The notes below the pieces were generated by a model that saw only the letters and a program-made list of their open reading frames with translations, was not told the origin of the DNA and did not search any database. The position numbers and the translations under genes were made by a program. Shown here piece by piece: positions 1-7,154 of a DNA stretch of 7,254 nucleotides (its first letter is position 1; every line of letters starts with the position of its first letter). The stretch is from JBFWIL01 sp050256015 (lineage in GTDB: Bacteria > Bacteroidota > Bacteroidia > Bacteroidales > Prolixibacteraceae): NCBI GenBank assembly GCA_050256015.1, contig JBFWIL010000139.1, positions 1 through 7,254 on the forward strand, read 5' to 3'.

Positions 1-1
1 A

Positions 2-100
2 AAATGTGTGATCACCATAGCCGGCTCGGAGCTGGCCCGCGGAGGAGGAGGAGCACGCTGCATGACCATGCCTTTCCGGCGAAAAGAAATAAACCGGTAA
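2..100 (+). CDS. arcA: Arginine deiminase, C-terminal end (partial)
   Basis: Only the last 32 codons are present, ending in TAA at 98-100; the gene starts outside the window. The visible tail contains ARGGGGARCMTMPFRR, which fits the extreme C-terminus of arginine deiminases, where a glycine-rich loop leads into the nucleophilic Cys and a Met-x-Met-Pro segment. The putative catalytic Cys is encoded at 59-61. The family hydrolyses L-arginine to citrulline and ammonia in the cytoplasm, the first step of the ATP-yielding deiminase pathway; pathway partners (ornithine transcarbamoylase, carbamate kinase) are not in view. A run of four GGA codons (41-52) encodes the Gly stretch. The frame starting at base 1 is also open, to a TGA at 115-117, but its translation is Arg/His-rich and resembles nothing. 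A related guanidine-modifying enzyme such as agmatine deiminase is less likely because its Cys motif differs. Identification rests on this short tail. Confidence 0.82.
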   Translation, partial: KCVITIAGSELARGGGGARCMTMPFRRKEINR

Positions 101-113
101 AAGCCGGGGCTAT

Positions 114-653
114 ATGAGAAAATTACGTACACATGAACTGAATCGTCTGGATGCGGAACAATACAGGGAAGCGGAAAAGCTGCCCCTGGTAGTGGTGCTT
201 GACAATGTACGGAGCAGCAACAACATTGGTTCGGTATTCCGGACCAGCGATGCCCTGCTGGTTCGTTCCCTTTGTCTGTGCGGCATAACAGCCACCCCAC
301 CGGCCAGGGACATTCACAAAACAGCCCTGGATGCGGAAAAATGGGTAGCGTGGAAATACTATCCCCGCACGGAAGATGCCGTTGCTGAACTGAAAGAACA
401 GGGATTCCTACTGTTTGCCGTGGAACAGACATCCGGCAGCATACCCCTGCCCGCTTTTCAGCCGGAAAAAAACGAGAAACTGGCCCTGATTTTTGGTCAT
501 GAAGTTCGCGGGGTACAACAAAAAATAATCGATTGTTGTGACGGAGCAATTGAAATCCCGCAGTACGGCACCAAGCATTCCTTCAACATTTCGGTCAGTG
601 CCGGCATTGTTTTGTGGGATCTCTTTCAAAAAATGCAGAAAGTAAAAAAATAA
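114..653 (+). CDS. SpoU/TrmH-family RNA 2'-O-methyltransferase
   Basis: A 179-residue protein made almost entirely of the SPOUT (alpha/beta-knot) catalytic domain, which transfers a methyl group from S-adenosylmethionine to a ribose 2'-OH in tRNA or rRNA. All three family motifs are visible. Motif 1 is LDNVRSSNNIGSVFRT at residues 29-44, with conserved Asn37 and Arg43. Motif 2 is LALIFGHEVRGV at 123-134, with Glu130. Motif 3 is IEIPQYGTKHSFNISVSAG at 146-164, with Asn158 in the knot. Motif 3 reads S-F-N where most members have S-L-N. There is no separate N-terminal substrate-binding domain as in RlmB and no long C-terminal extension as in TrmH, so the RNA target (tRNA position 18, the wobble base, or rRNA) cannot be assigned. 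The start is the ATG 13 nt after the arginine deiminase stop, so the two are probably cotranscribed. The last codons and the stop lie inside the left arm of the downstream terminator. Confidence 0.9.
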   Translation: MRKLRTHELNRLDAEQYREAEKLPLVVVLDNVRSSNNIGSVFRTSDALLVRSLCLCGITATPPARDIHKTALDAEKWVAWKYYPRTEDAVAELKEQGFLLFAVEQTSGSIPLPAFQPEKNEKLALIFGHEVRGVQQKIIDCCDGAIEIPQYGTKHSFNISVSAGIVLWDLFQKMQKVKK

Positions 654-691
654 TAAAGAGACTTGAAAAGGTCTCTTTATTATTTTTTTAC
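642..691. terminator. Bidirectional intrinsic terminator between convergent genes
   Basis: A perfect inverted repeat has 21-nt arms at 642-662 and 671-691 and an 8-nt loop (TTGAAAAG) at 663-670. The core of the stem is AATAAAGAGAC pairing with GTCTCTTTATT, flanked by a run of seven A on the left and seven T on the right. RNA from either strand therefore forms a hairpin whose outer stem ends in a U tract. It terminates the methyltransferase transcript from the left and the TPR lipoprotein transcript from the right. The left arm includes the final codons and TAA stop of the methyltransferase gene, and the right arm ends 10 nt from the stop of the opposing gene. Confidence 0.93.
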
Positions 692-701
692 CGGAATTGG
701 C

Positions 702-2456
702 TTATTCCACAATTGCCTTAAAGCGAGAATCATCAAAATATTTAACAAATTCCAGATCCGTAGCTGCAACTTCCTTCAGTTCCGAATTCATGCGTACTGC
801 ATTTTCCAAACTTTCAAACATCAGGTTTTCCTTGGCTGTGCGAACACCAACCACGGCTTTGAAATATTCTTTCCAGTAACAATTTTCCCAGCTGCAGCTT
901 TCAAGGGATTTCAACGCGCCATTGTTATCACCAGCCAGAATTTTGGCCAGTCCCGCATTCGGTGAATCGGAATTGCCAAGCAACTGAACGGCCTTATCGT
1001 ATTCCCCTTTCTTGATGGCAACGATACCCAGGTTGTAACTCACTTCTTCGCCGGCTCCGGAGGCGGCTCCGAACAATGCTTCAGCCTCAGCTACATCTCC
1101 GGCAGCCAGAGCAACAGCCCCCAGGTTGTTTTTGATGATCAGTTCATCATTCTTCAGGCTTTCAGCCTTTTCAAACAGCGATTTGGCTTTGCTGAATTCC
1201 CCCTGACTGCACAGCACCACGCCTTCGTTGTTGTAGCCCCGCCAATCGTCAGCGTATACCCGCTGAAAGCTCTTGTAAATCCGCATCTTTTCTGCCTTAT
1301 CGTCAGTCAGCGTGGCAGCATACAGCAGTTCGGCCGGATTCAGGGAAGCCGGATCACTGGCAGCCAGACTGGCAATTTCCTCATCTGTTTTTCCAATCAG
1401 ATCAACCGTTGTCGTAATCTTGGCCCGGCGCAGTTTGGGAAGAATCTCATCGGCTACGACAGTAAAGGCCTGAGAGAGGTTCTTGATCTCCCGTTCCCTA
1501 ACTTCCGGATCGGAGTACATCGACAGCACACGCAAAATCAGTTCCTTATCCTGGATATCCGACTGTTCCATCAGTTCCTGGAAGCCTTCCCAGTCTTCAG
1601 GAGTAAAGCTGGTATGCAGCTGAGCCTCAATATTGGCTTTGCTGAATTCTTTATTCAGGTAGTTGCCGGATGTTCCTCCGCGTTTTTCTGCCAGGCTGGC
1701 ATTGAAATCCAGCGCACCGTCGGGCGAAGCGTAAGCAGAAACCTCAACACCTTTCAGCTCCTTGCGTTCGGCCTCATAAGCATCTTTGGTATACTGTTTC
1801 AACTTCTCAATGTCTTCGGCTGTCAGCTCCGAATTCCTGAGATCAGCCCGGTTAATCAGATAGTGGATGTCTGCAGTAAAATGATCCGGAACAATCCGCT
1901 GGAATGCATCAATATACGGATCATAAATGCCGGTTACATTCTTTTCGCGCTGAACTCCCAGGATGGTCTTCGGAAAATTCACCACCAGCGACGAAGTGGC
2001 CAGAACTCCGTCAGCAACCTTAATCGGCTCAAAACTTACACTTTTAGCACCCTTCGAAGCGTTGATACGGACTTCAAGATCCGAAATACGCATGTCCGGA
2101 CTGTAAGGAACAACATCCTTGTAGATAAAACTGCCACCGTCCTCATAGCTGATCACACGGTTGTTATCGCCAACCTTCTCTCCCTGAACGGTAACCGGCT
2201 CGTAAGCCGTTTCCCCCTGCCCGTAAGTCAGTACCGGCGTGGCCGTCAGCGTCACCTTTTTATTGAAGTAATTGGCAGGGAAGAGTCCGTCAATTGCAAC
2301 GCCAACTTCTCCGCCATGAGCTTCAAGGACTTCAGGATTTACCTGAAAATTAATCTGATCTGCATTCTTTTTCATCCTTTTCAGACCGGAACAGCCTGAA
2401 AGAACCAGGGCCGCAAATGCAAATACCGCCAAAGATCTTAAGTTCACTTTTTTCAT
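702..2456 (-). CDS. Lipoprotein with OmpA-like segment and C-terminal TPR repeats
   Basis: A 584-residue predicted envelope lipoprotein. Residues 1-22 form a type II signal peptide ending in lipobox LSGC, with Cys22 as the lipidated residue. The following residues (SGLKRMKK) lack the acidic surface-export signal of Bacteroidota, so a periplasm-facing location is inferred. Residues about 30-170 look beta-rich and match no family I recognise. Residues about 235-267 contain the OmpA C-domain-like signature SAYASPDG...N..LAEKR, with Arg259 at the conserved peptidoglycan-contacting position. A helical stretch (about 285-345) and strand TTTVDLIG may complete this fold. Residues about 404-520 hold three or four TPR units, for example GYNNEGVVLCSQGEFSKAKS and SYNLGIVAIKKGEYDKAVQL, which usually mediate protein-protein contacts. 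The ATG at 2456 is chosen because it directly gives a good signal peptide; a putative promoter lies about 50 nt upstream. The protein resembles uncharacterised Bacteroidales OmpA/TPR proteins; its function is unknown. A role in tethering to peptidoglycan or scaffolding an envelope complex is inference. Confidence 0.88.
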   Translation of the reverse strand: MKKVNLRSLAVFAFAALVLSGCSGLKRMKKNADQINFQVNPEVLEAHGGEVGVAIDGLFPANYFNKKVTLTATPVLTYGQGETAYEPVTVQGEKVGDNNRVISYEDGGSFIYKDVVPYSPDMRISDLEVRINASKGAKSVSFEPIKVADGVLATSSLVVNFPKTILGVQREKNVTGIYDPYIDAFQRIVPDHFTADIHYLINRADLRNSELTAEDIEKLKQYTKDAYEAERKELKGVEVSAYASPDGALDFNASLAEKRGGTSGNYLNKEFSKANIEAQLHTSFTPEDWEGFQELMEQSDIQDKELILRVLSMYSDPEVREREIKNLSQAFTVVADEILPKLRRAKITTTVDLIGKTDEEIASLAASDPASLNPAELLYAATLTDDKAEKMRIYKSFQRVYADDWRGYNNEGVVLCSQGEFSKAKSLFEKAESLKNDELIIKNNLGAVALAAGDVAEAEALFGAASGAGEEVSYNLGIVAIKKGEYDKAVQLLGNSDSPNAGLAKILAGDNNGALKSLESCSWENCYWKEYFKAVVGVRTAKENLMFESLENAVRMNSELKEVAATDLEFVKYFDDSRFKAIVE

Positions 2457-2504
2457 TTCTACAGCATTAAATATTTAATTCAGAATAAAACCAAACTCGT
2501 ATTA

Positions 2505-2536
2505 CAAAAATAAAAATGTTTTTGTGATTCTCCAGA
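2505..2536 (-). promoter_or_regulatory. Putative Bacteroidota-type promoter for the TPR lipoprotein gene
   Basis: On the minus strand TATTTTTG (2505-2512) matches the Bacteroidota -7 element TAnnTTTG exactly. A -33-like TCTG (2533-2536, one mismatch to TTTG) lies 20 nt upstream, the usual spacing. Transcription would begin near 2498, giving a leader of about 40 nt. The sequence is AT-rich, so a chance match is possible and the weak -33 box lowers confidence. Confidence 0.45.
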
Positions 2537-2582
2537 AATTTGGATCATTTGATAGGTTTCTGCAGCAAAAAAACAGGATTAA

Positions 2583-4685
2583 TCAGCTTTTCATCCCCAG
2601 ATGGCTGAATACAAACGACCACAAGTCGGTGTATTCATCAATAATCTTGGCCGTCGGTTTTCCCCCTCCATGCCCGGCTTTGGTATCAATCCGGATCAGC
2701 ACAGGCCGGGATCCTGACTGAAATTCCTGAAGCCGGGCAATATACTTGAACGAATGGGCCGGAACCACACGGTCGTCATGATCGGCTGTAGTTACAAGCA
2801 CCGCCGGGTATTCCACTCCCGGACGTATATTGTGGTAGGGAGAATAGCCGTAAAGGTATGCAAACATCTCCCGGCTGTCGGCACTGGTACCATAATCACC
2901 GGCCCAGGCCCATCCAATGGTAAACCGATGAAAACGAAGCATATCCATCACCCCTACAGCCGGCAAAGCCACCCGGAAGAGTTCCGGCCTTTGGTTGGTC
3001 ACCGCCCCCACCAGCAGTCCTCCGTTCGATCCGCCCTGTATTGCCAGCTTGTTGCTGTTGGTATAGCCTGTTTCAATCATATACTCAGCGGCCGCAATAA
3101 AATCGTCAAACACATTCTGCTTATTGAGTTTGGTGCCGGCCTCATGCCAGGCTTCCCCGTATTCGCCCCCGCCCCGCGTGTTGGCCACGGCCAGCACGCC
3201 TCCGTTTTCCAGGAAAACCATCCGCGCCGGTGAAAAAGACGGGGTCAGGCTGATATTGAAACCCCCGTAACCATAAAGCAGGGCCGGATTATGCCCATCG
3301 CGTTCCACCCCCTTTTTGTGCACCACAAACAGGGGAATCCGGGTCCCGTCTTTTGAAGGGTAAAATGCCTGTCTCACCACATAGTCATCCGGATTAAAAC
3401 GGACTTCCGGCCGGAACCAGAGTTCGCTCTCACGGGTATTTACATTATACCGGAAGATTTCTCCCGGTGTATTGAAAGAGGTATAACCAAAAAAGGCCAC
3501 CGGATCATCTTTTTCGCCGGAGAAAGAACCTACACTGCCCAATCCGGGAAGACTCACAGTATGATCGTGGTTGCCGTCAAGCGCATAAACTTCCACCTGA
3601 CTGCGGGCATCCTTCATATATCCGGCCACAATTTTCCCTCCGACGAAGTCGACCGATTGAAGCACATCTTCCCCTTCCGGAATAATCTCGGTCCAGTTGG
3701 CTTCCTTAGGCCTGTTGATGTTGATTTTCACCAACCGGTACCTCGGAGCCTTGTAATTTGTCCATACATACAAATCATCACCCAGATTGTCAATCAGGTA
3801 AAACTCATGCTCAAAACCTTCCATAAGCGGTATAAAGTCCTTTTTCCCCGATTTCAGATCTCTTACGGAAAGAGCATTCCCGTTGGTCGATTCGGTTATC
3901 ATCAGCGCAAGGAACCGCTTATCATCGGTGATCTGAACTCCGAACATCCTTTTGGGATTATCCGGGTCCCCGGCAATCAGCATATCATCATCTTGTGAAG
4001 TTCCGAGTTTATGATAATACACCCGCTGGAATTCATTTGAACCGGACAACTCACGGCCTTTCTCAGGCCTGTCGTAAGCACTGTAAAAAAAGCCTCTGTT
4101 GTACCAGGCCAGCTCGGAAAACTTCACCCAGACAAGATGATCCTCAAGCAGCTTTCCATGCTCCACCTCCTTAACAAAAACCTCATTCCAGTCTGAACCC
4201 GAACGGGCTATTTTGTAAACCAGGTATTTTGCATCTTCCGACAGTTCAATGCCGGTCAGGGCTACCGTTCCGTCCTCCGAAAGGGTATTCGGATCGAGCA
4301 ACACCCGGGCTTCTCCATCCAGAGAGTCGGTCTGATACAGCACACTCTGGTTTTGCAATCCGTCGTTTTTAAAGAAAAAGTACTTCCCGGCCTTTTTGAA
4401 AGGAGTACCGTGCTTGGGATAATCCATCAGCTCCGTAAGCTGACGGCGAATCTCATCACGACGGGGCAGGCTGTTCAGGTAAGCAAAAGTCACTTCATTT
4501 TGTGCATTCACCCAGGCGGCCGTTTCTTCACTGGTATCATTCTCCAGCCAGCGGTAAGGGTCTTCCACCATGGTGCCGAAATAATCATCCCGCACATCCT
4601 CCTTCTTAGTCCCGGGGTATTGTACTGCCTGCTCGGCGCAGGAATACATTAAAACAGCCATAAACATCCAGCTTAAATTTTTCAT
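2583..4685 (-). CDS. Prolyl oligopeptidase (S9A family), predicted lipoprotein
   Basis: A 700-residue serine peptidase that cleaves after proline in short peptides. The N-terminal part has the family pattern YPGTKKEDVRDDYFGTMVEDPYRWLE (quoted in two pieces: YPGTKKEDVRDDYFG, then TMVEDPYRWLE). A seven-bladed beta-propeller region covers about residues 60-425, and the alpha/beta-hydrolase domain follows. Catalytic Ser553 lies in GGSNGGLL. By alignment to the pig enzyme, Asp637 and Arg639 are in TADHDDRVVP, and His672 is in TKAGHGGGKPTAK. Trp594 in TIGWAWAGDYG matches the proline-stacking Trp. No key residue is missing and the length is normal. The ATG at 4685 is preferred over an in-frame GTG at 4724 because it opens directly into a signal peptide ending LMYSC (Cys16), and because the extra residues are polar and lie within a leader hairpin. 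The lipobox is loose, so the protein may be an envelope lipoprotein or a secreted periplasmic enzyme. It probably helps peptide or protein nutrition. It has its own putative promoter and no clear terminator before the next gene. Confidence 0.95.
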   Translation of the reverse strand: MKNLSWMFMAVLMYSCAEQAVQYPGTKKEDVRDDYFGTMVEDPYRWLENDTSEETAAWVNAQNEVTFAYLNSLPRRDEIRRQLTELMDYPKHGTPFKKAGKYFFFKNDGLQNQSVLYQTDSLDGEARVLLDPNTLSEDGTVALTGIELSEDAKYLVYKIARSGSDWNEVFVKEVEHGKLLEDHLVWVKFSELAWYNRGFFYSAYDRPEKGRELSGSNEFQRVYYHKLGTSQDDDMLIAGDPDNPKRMFGVQITDDKRFLALMITESTNGNALSVRDLKSGKKDFIPLMEGFEHEFYLIDNLGDDLYVWTNYKAPRYRLVKININRPKEANWTEIIPEGEDVLQSVDFVGGKIVAGYMKDARSQVEVYALDGNHDHTVSLPGLGSVGSFSGEKDDPVAFFGYTSFNTPGEIFRYNVNTRESELWFRPEVRFNPDDYVVRQAFYPSKDGTRIPLFVVHKKGVERDGHNPALLYGYGGFNISLTPSFSPARMVFLENGGVLAVANTRGGGEYGEAWHEAGTKLNKQNVFDDFIAAAEYMIETGYTNSNKLAIQGGSNGGLLVGAVTNQRPELFRVALPAVGVMDMLRFHRFTIGWAWAGDYGTSADSREMFAYLYGYSPYHNIRPGVEYPAVLVTTADHDDRVVPAHSFKYIARLQEFQSGSRPVLIRIDTKAGHGGGKPTAKIIDEYTDLWSFVFSHLGMKS

Positions 4686-4711
4686 TTTATATGACTTAAA
4701 GGTCCGAAGAT

Positions 4712-4745
4712 CCTCTTCCGCCACAGCCGGGCCGCACGGAAGAGG
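4712..4745 (-). other. Hairpin in the 5' leader of the prolyl oligopeptidase gene
   Basis: A perfect 9-bp inverted repeat, CCTCTTCCG (4712-4720) and CGGAAGAGG (4737-4745), encloses a 16-nt GC-rich loop. On the transcript it lies 27 to 60 nt upstream of the ATG at 4685 and downstream of the putative promoter at 4773-4804. There is no U tract, so it is not an intrinsic terminator. It could stabilise the messenger, bind a regulator or affect ribosome loading, but nothing in the sequence tells which. Confidence 0.6.
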
Positions 4746-4772
4746 CTACCCCTTATTTGTTTAGCGGATTTA

Positions 4773-4804
4773 TAAAAATACAAAATCAGAAGCATTTCGC
4801 CAAA
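4773..4804 (-). promoter_or_regulatory. Putative Bacteroidota-type promoter for the prolyl oligopeptidase gene
   Basis: On the minus strand a TTTG -33 box (4801-4804) is followed after exactly 20 nt by TATTTTTA (4773-4780), one mismatch from the -7 consensus TAnnTTTG. Transcription would start near 4766, giving a leader of about 80 nt that contains the 9-bp hairpin. It lies just downstream of the pnp terminator, which is where an independent promoter would be expected. Confidence 0.5.
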
Positions 4805-4822
4805 AATGCCTGGCCTTCAGTC

Positions 4823-4850
4823 AAAAAAAAAATGCCCGCGACACGGGCAT
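4823..4850 (-). terminator. Intrinsic terminator of pnp
   Basis: Read on the minus strand, a 7-bp GC-rich stem (ATGCCCG, loop TGTCG, CGGGCAT; arms 4844-4850 and 4832-4838) is followed at once by nine T (4823-4831). It begins 23 nt after the pnp stop codon. The shape is a textbook rho-independent terminator, so most pnp transcripts should end here rather than run into the peptidase gene. Confidence 0.93.
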
Positions 4851-4873
4851 ATACCTCTTAAATTTCGGCTTCA

Positions 4874-7093
4874 TCATCGTCTGGTCCGGTCCCGACGGTC
4901 CCGACGGTTGCCATCGTCCCTTCGTGAAGGACGGGATTCCCTTTCGGGACGTTCCACATAGCCTTCGGGTTTGGGAAGCAGTACCCTGCGGGAAAGACGC
5001 ATTTTGTTGTCCCGGTCAATATCCAGCAGTTTCACTTCCACCTCTTCGCCTACCTTCAGCACATCTTCCACATTCTGCACCCGTTCCCAGCTGATTTCCG
5101 AAACATGAAGCAGACCTTCTTTCCCGGGCAGAATCTCCACAAAAGCACCAAAGGTGGTAATAGACTTGACCTTCCCGTTATAAACCTCACCCTTTTCAGG
5201 CAGGGCGATGATCCGCTTAATACGTTCCTTGGCAGCTTCAAGAGCATCCTTATTCAGACCGGAGATTTCCACATAACCGGCATCATCCTTTTCCTCAATC
5301 ACGATGGTAGTTTTGGTTTCCTCCTGCAATTTTTGAATATTTTTTCCTCCCGGGCCAATAATCGGACCGATCATATCTTTGGGAATCAGGATAGTTTCCA
5401 CACGAGGCACATTGGGTTTGAATTCGGGACGCGGCTCGGAAATTACCTCCAGGATCTTGCCCAGAATATATTCCCTGCCTTCCTTGGCCTGCTGAAGGGC
5501 TTTTGCCATTATTTCGTAGGAAAGTCCGTCGACCTTGATGTCCATCTGGGTAGCCGTAATTCCTTTTTCCGTGCCGGTAACCTTAAAGTCCATATCGCCC
5601 AGATGATCTTCATCCCCCAGTATATCCGACAAAATGGCATATTTATCGGAATCCGTATCGGTAATCAGGCCCATGGCAATTCCAGAAACCGGGCGTTTCA
5701 TCTGCATACCGGAATCCAGCATGGCCATGGTTCCGGCACAGACAGTGGCCATGGAGGAGGAACCGTTTGATTCCAATATATCAGACACCACGCGGACCAC
5801 ATAGGGAAAATCCTCGGGAATCATCCGTTTCAGGGCCCGGTATGCCAGGTTTCCGTGCCCTATTTCCCTGCGGCTCAGCCCCCTGGGCGTTCTGGGCTCA
5901 CCCACACAGAAAGGAGGAAAATTATAATGCAGCAGAAACTTTTCCGTTCCCTGAATGGTTACTCCATCAATAATTTTTTCGTTAAGCTTGGTTCCCAGTG
6001 TTACGGAAGAAAGCGACTGGGTTTCCCCGCGGGTAAAAATGGCAGAACCGTGCGTTCCGGGCAGATAGTTTACTTCCCCCCAAATCGGACGGATCTGGGT
6101 GGTGGTCCGTCCGTCCAGACGAATCCCCTCATCAAGGATCATCCGGCGCATAGCCTCTTTTTCCACATCGTGATAATATTTCCGTATCAGCTTTTCATCA
6201 CCGTCCAGGTCAATCTCTTCGTTTCCTTCATTTGCTTCCCGGTAAGCTTCCACATACTGATCGACAATTTCGGAAAACAACTGCATACGCTGCTGTTTAT
6301 CAGCCAGTTGACGTTTGGCCAGCTCATAGCATTTGTCATACAGATCGGCATGGACCTTTTCCCTGACAGCCTCGTCATTCACTTCATGGCAATATTCCCG
6401 TTTCACTATGCCCACTTCGGCTGCAAGTTCTTCCTGGACCTTGCAATGGGCCCTGATGGCATCATGAGCAAACCGAATGGCTTCCAGCATGTCTTCTTCG
6501 CTCACCTCATTCATTTCTCCCTCCACCATCATGATGTTGTCATAAGAAGCTCCGACCATAATGTCGATATCCGCTTCCTTCACCTGGGCAGCACTCGGAT
6601 TGATAATCAGCTGTCCGTTAACTCGTCCGATACGCACTTCAGAGATCGGACATTCAAAAGGAACATCCGAAACCTGGATAGCAGCCGATGCCGCCAGTCC
6701 GGCCAGCGAATCGGGCATAACATTCTCATCCACAGAGATCAGTGTAATCATTACGGCAGTCTCTGCATGATAATCGGCCGGGAACAGCGGACGCAGGGCC
6801 CGGTCAACCAGTCTGGCTATCAAAATTTCCTCATCGGAAGGACGAGCTTCACGTTTCAAAAACCCACCAGGAAAACGACCGGCAGCCGAGAACTTTTCGC
6901 GGTAGTCTACCGAAAGCGGCATAAAGTCAACATCTTCCTTTGCCTCCTTTGCCGACACAACCGTAGCCAGCAGCATGGTATCGCCCATCCTGACAACCAC
7001 TGCGCCGTCGGCTTGCCTGGCCAGACGTCCGGTTTCGATGGTAATCGTCCGTCCGTCACCAAGATCAATTGTCTTAATAATAGCTTGATTCAT
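4874..7093 (-). CDS. pnp: Polynucleotide phosphorylase (polyribonucleotide nucleotidyltransferase)
   Basis: A 739-residue enzyme that degrades RNA from the 3' end using phosphate, releasing nucleoside diphosphates, and can also add tails. It acts as a cytoplasmic trimer. The first RNase PH domain is at about residues 14-145 and contains GRFPGGFLKREARPSDEE. An alpha-helical linker domain follows, then the second, catalytic RNase PH domain at about 325-535. That domain has THGSAIFTRGETQ, the phosphate-binding SNGSSSMATVCAG (442-454) and the acidic cluster GDEDHLGDMDFKVTGT (493-508). A KH domain (about 565-627) contains GPIIGPGGKNIQKLQEE, and an S1 domain (about 634-705) contains ITTFGAFVEILPGKEGLLHV. 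The last 33 residues are an Arg/Asp-rich tail ending RRDRRDRTRR. The ATG at 7093 gives the canonical N-terminus; the in-frame ATG at 7177 adds 28 residues that would be encoded across the rpsO terminator, so it is rejected. The gene follows rpsO, a conserved order in many bacteria. No convincing promoter was found just upstream, so readthrough from rpsO is plausible. Confidence 0.98.
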   Translation of the reverse strand: MNQAIIKTIDLGDGRTITIETGRLARQADGAVVVRMGDTMLLATVVSAKEAKEDVDFMPLSVDYREKFSAAGRFPGGFLKREARPSDEEILIARLVDRALRPLFPADYHAETAVMITLISVDENVMPDSLAGLAASAAIQVSDVPFECPISEVRIGRVNGQLIINPSAAQVKEADIDIMVGASYDNIMMVEGEMNEVSEEDMLEAIRFAHDAIRAHCKVQEELAAEVGIVKREYCHEVNDEAVREKVHADLYDKCYELAKRQLADKQQRMQLFSEIVDQYVEAYREANEGNEEIDLDGDEKLIRKYYHDVEKEAMRRMILDEGIRLDGRTTTQIRPIWGEVNYLPGTHGSAIFTRGETQSLSSVTLGTKLNEKIIDGVTIQGTEKFLLHYNFPPFCVGEPRTPRGLSRREIGHGNLAYRALKRMIPEDFPYVVRVVSDILESNGSSSMATVCAGTMAMLDSGMQMKRPVSGIAMGLITDTDSDKYAILSDILGDEDHLGDMDFKVTGTEKGITATQMDIKVDGLSYEIMAKALQQAKEGREYILGKILEVISEPRPEFKPNVPRVETILIPKDMIGPIIGPGGKNIQKLQEETKTTIVIEEKDDAGYVEISGLNKDALEAAKERIKRIIALPEKGEVYNGKVKSITTFGAFVEILPGKEGLLHVSEISWERVQNVEDVLKVGEEVEVKLLDIDRDNKMRLSRRVLLPKPEGYVERPERESRPSRRDDGNRRDRRDRTRR

Positions 7094-7154
7094 AAAAAAT
7101 TTGAAATAATAATTTAATAATACCGTGTGTTTGGTCCGTGGTGGGATGTCAAAA

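Noticed and set aside
1..117. Plus-strand frame starting at base 1 and ending in a TGA that overlaps the methyltransferase ATG (ATGA)
   Set aside because: The overlap looks operon-like, but the translation is Arg/His-rich and unlike any protein, whereas the frame starting at base 2 gives a clear arginine deiminase tail.
1614..2399. A 261-codon open frame on the plus strand, opposite the TPR lipoprotein gene
   Set aside because: It is a shadow of the lipoprotein frame; there is no promoter-like or family evidence, and the opposing protein has a signal peptide and TPRs.
2530..2572. Possible terminator hairpin after the prolyl oligopeptidase gene (AGAAA...TTTCT)
   Set aside because: The arms pair imperfectly with an internal loop, and no U tract follows on the minus strand.
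4686..4724. GTG start at 4724 adding 13 residues to the prolyl oligopeptidase
   Set aside because: The added residues are polar and would bury the signal peptide, and the codons lie in the leader hairpin. The ATG at 4685 gives a normal exported N-terminus.
4792..4809. Small dyad GCATTT / AAATGC overlapping the -33 box of the peptidase promoter, as a possible operator
   Set aside because: Only 6 bp in AT-rich sequence with no second copy; it cannot be told from chance.
5855..7117. A 420-codon open frame on the plus strand, opposite pnp
   Set aside because: It lies wholly antisense to a clearly real PNPase, its translation has no recognisable domain, and it is rich in His, Phe, Ile and Arg as expected from the complement of a codon-biased gene.
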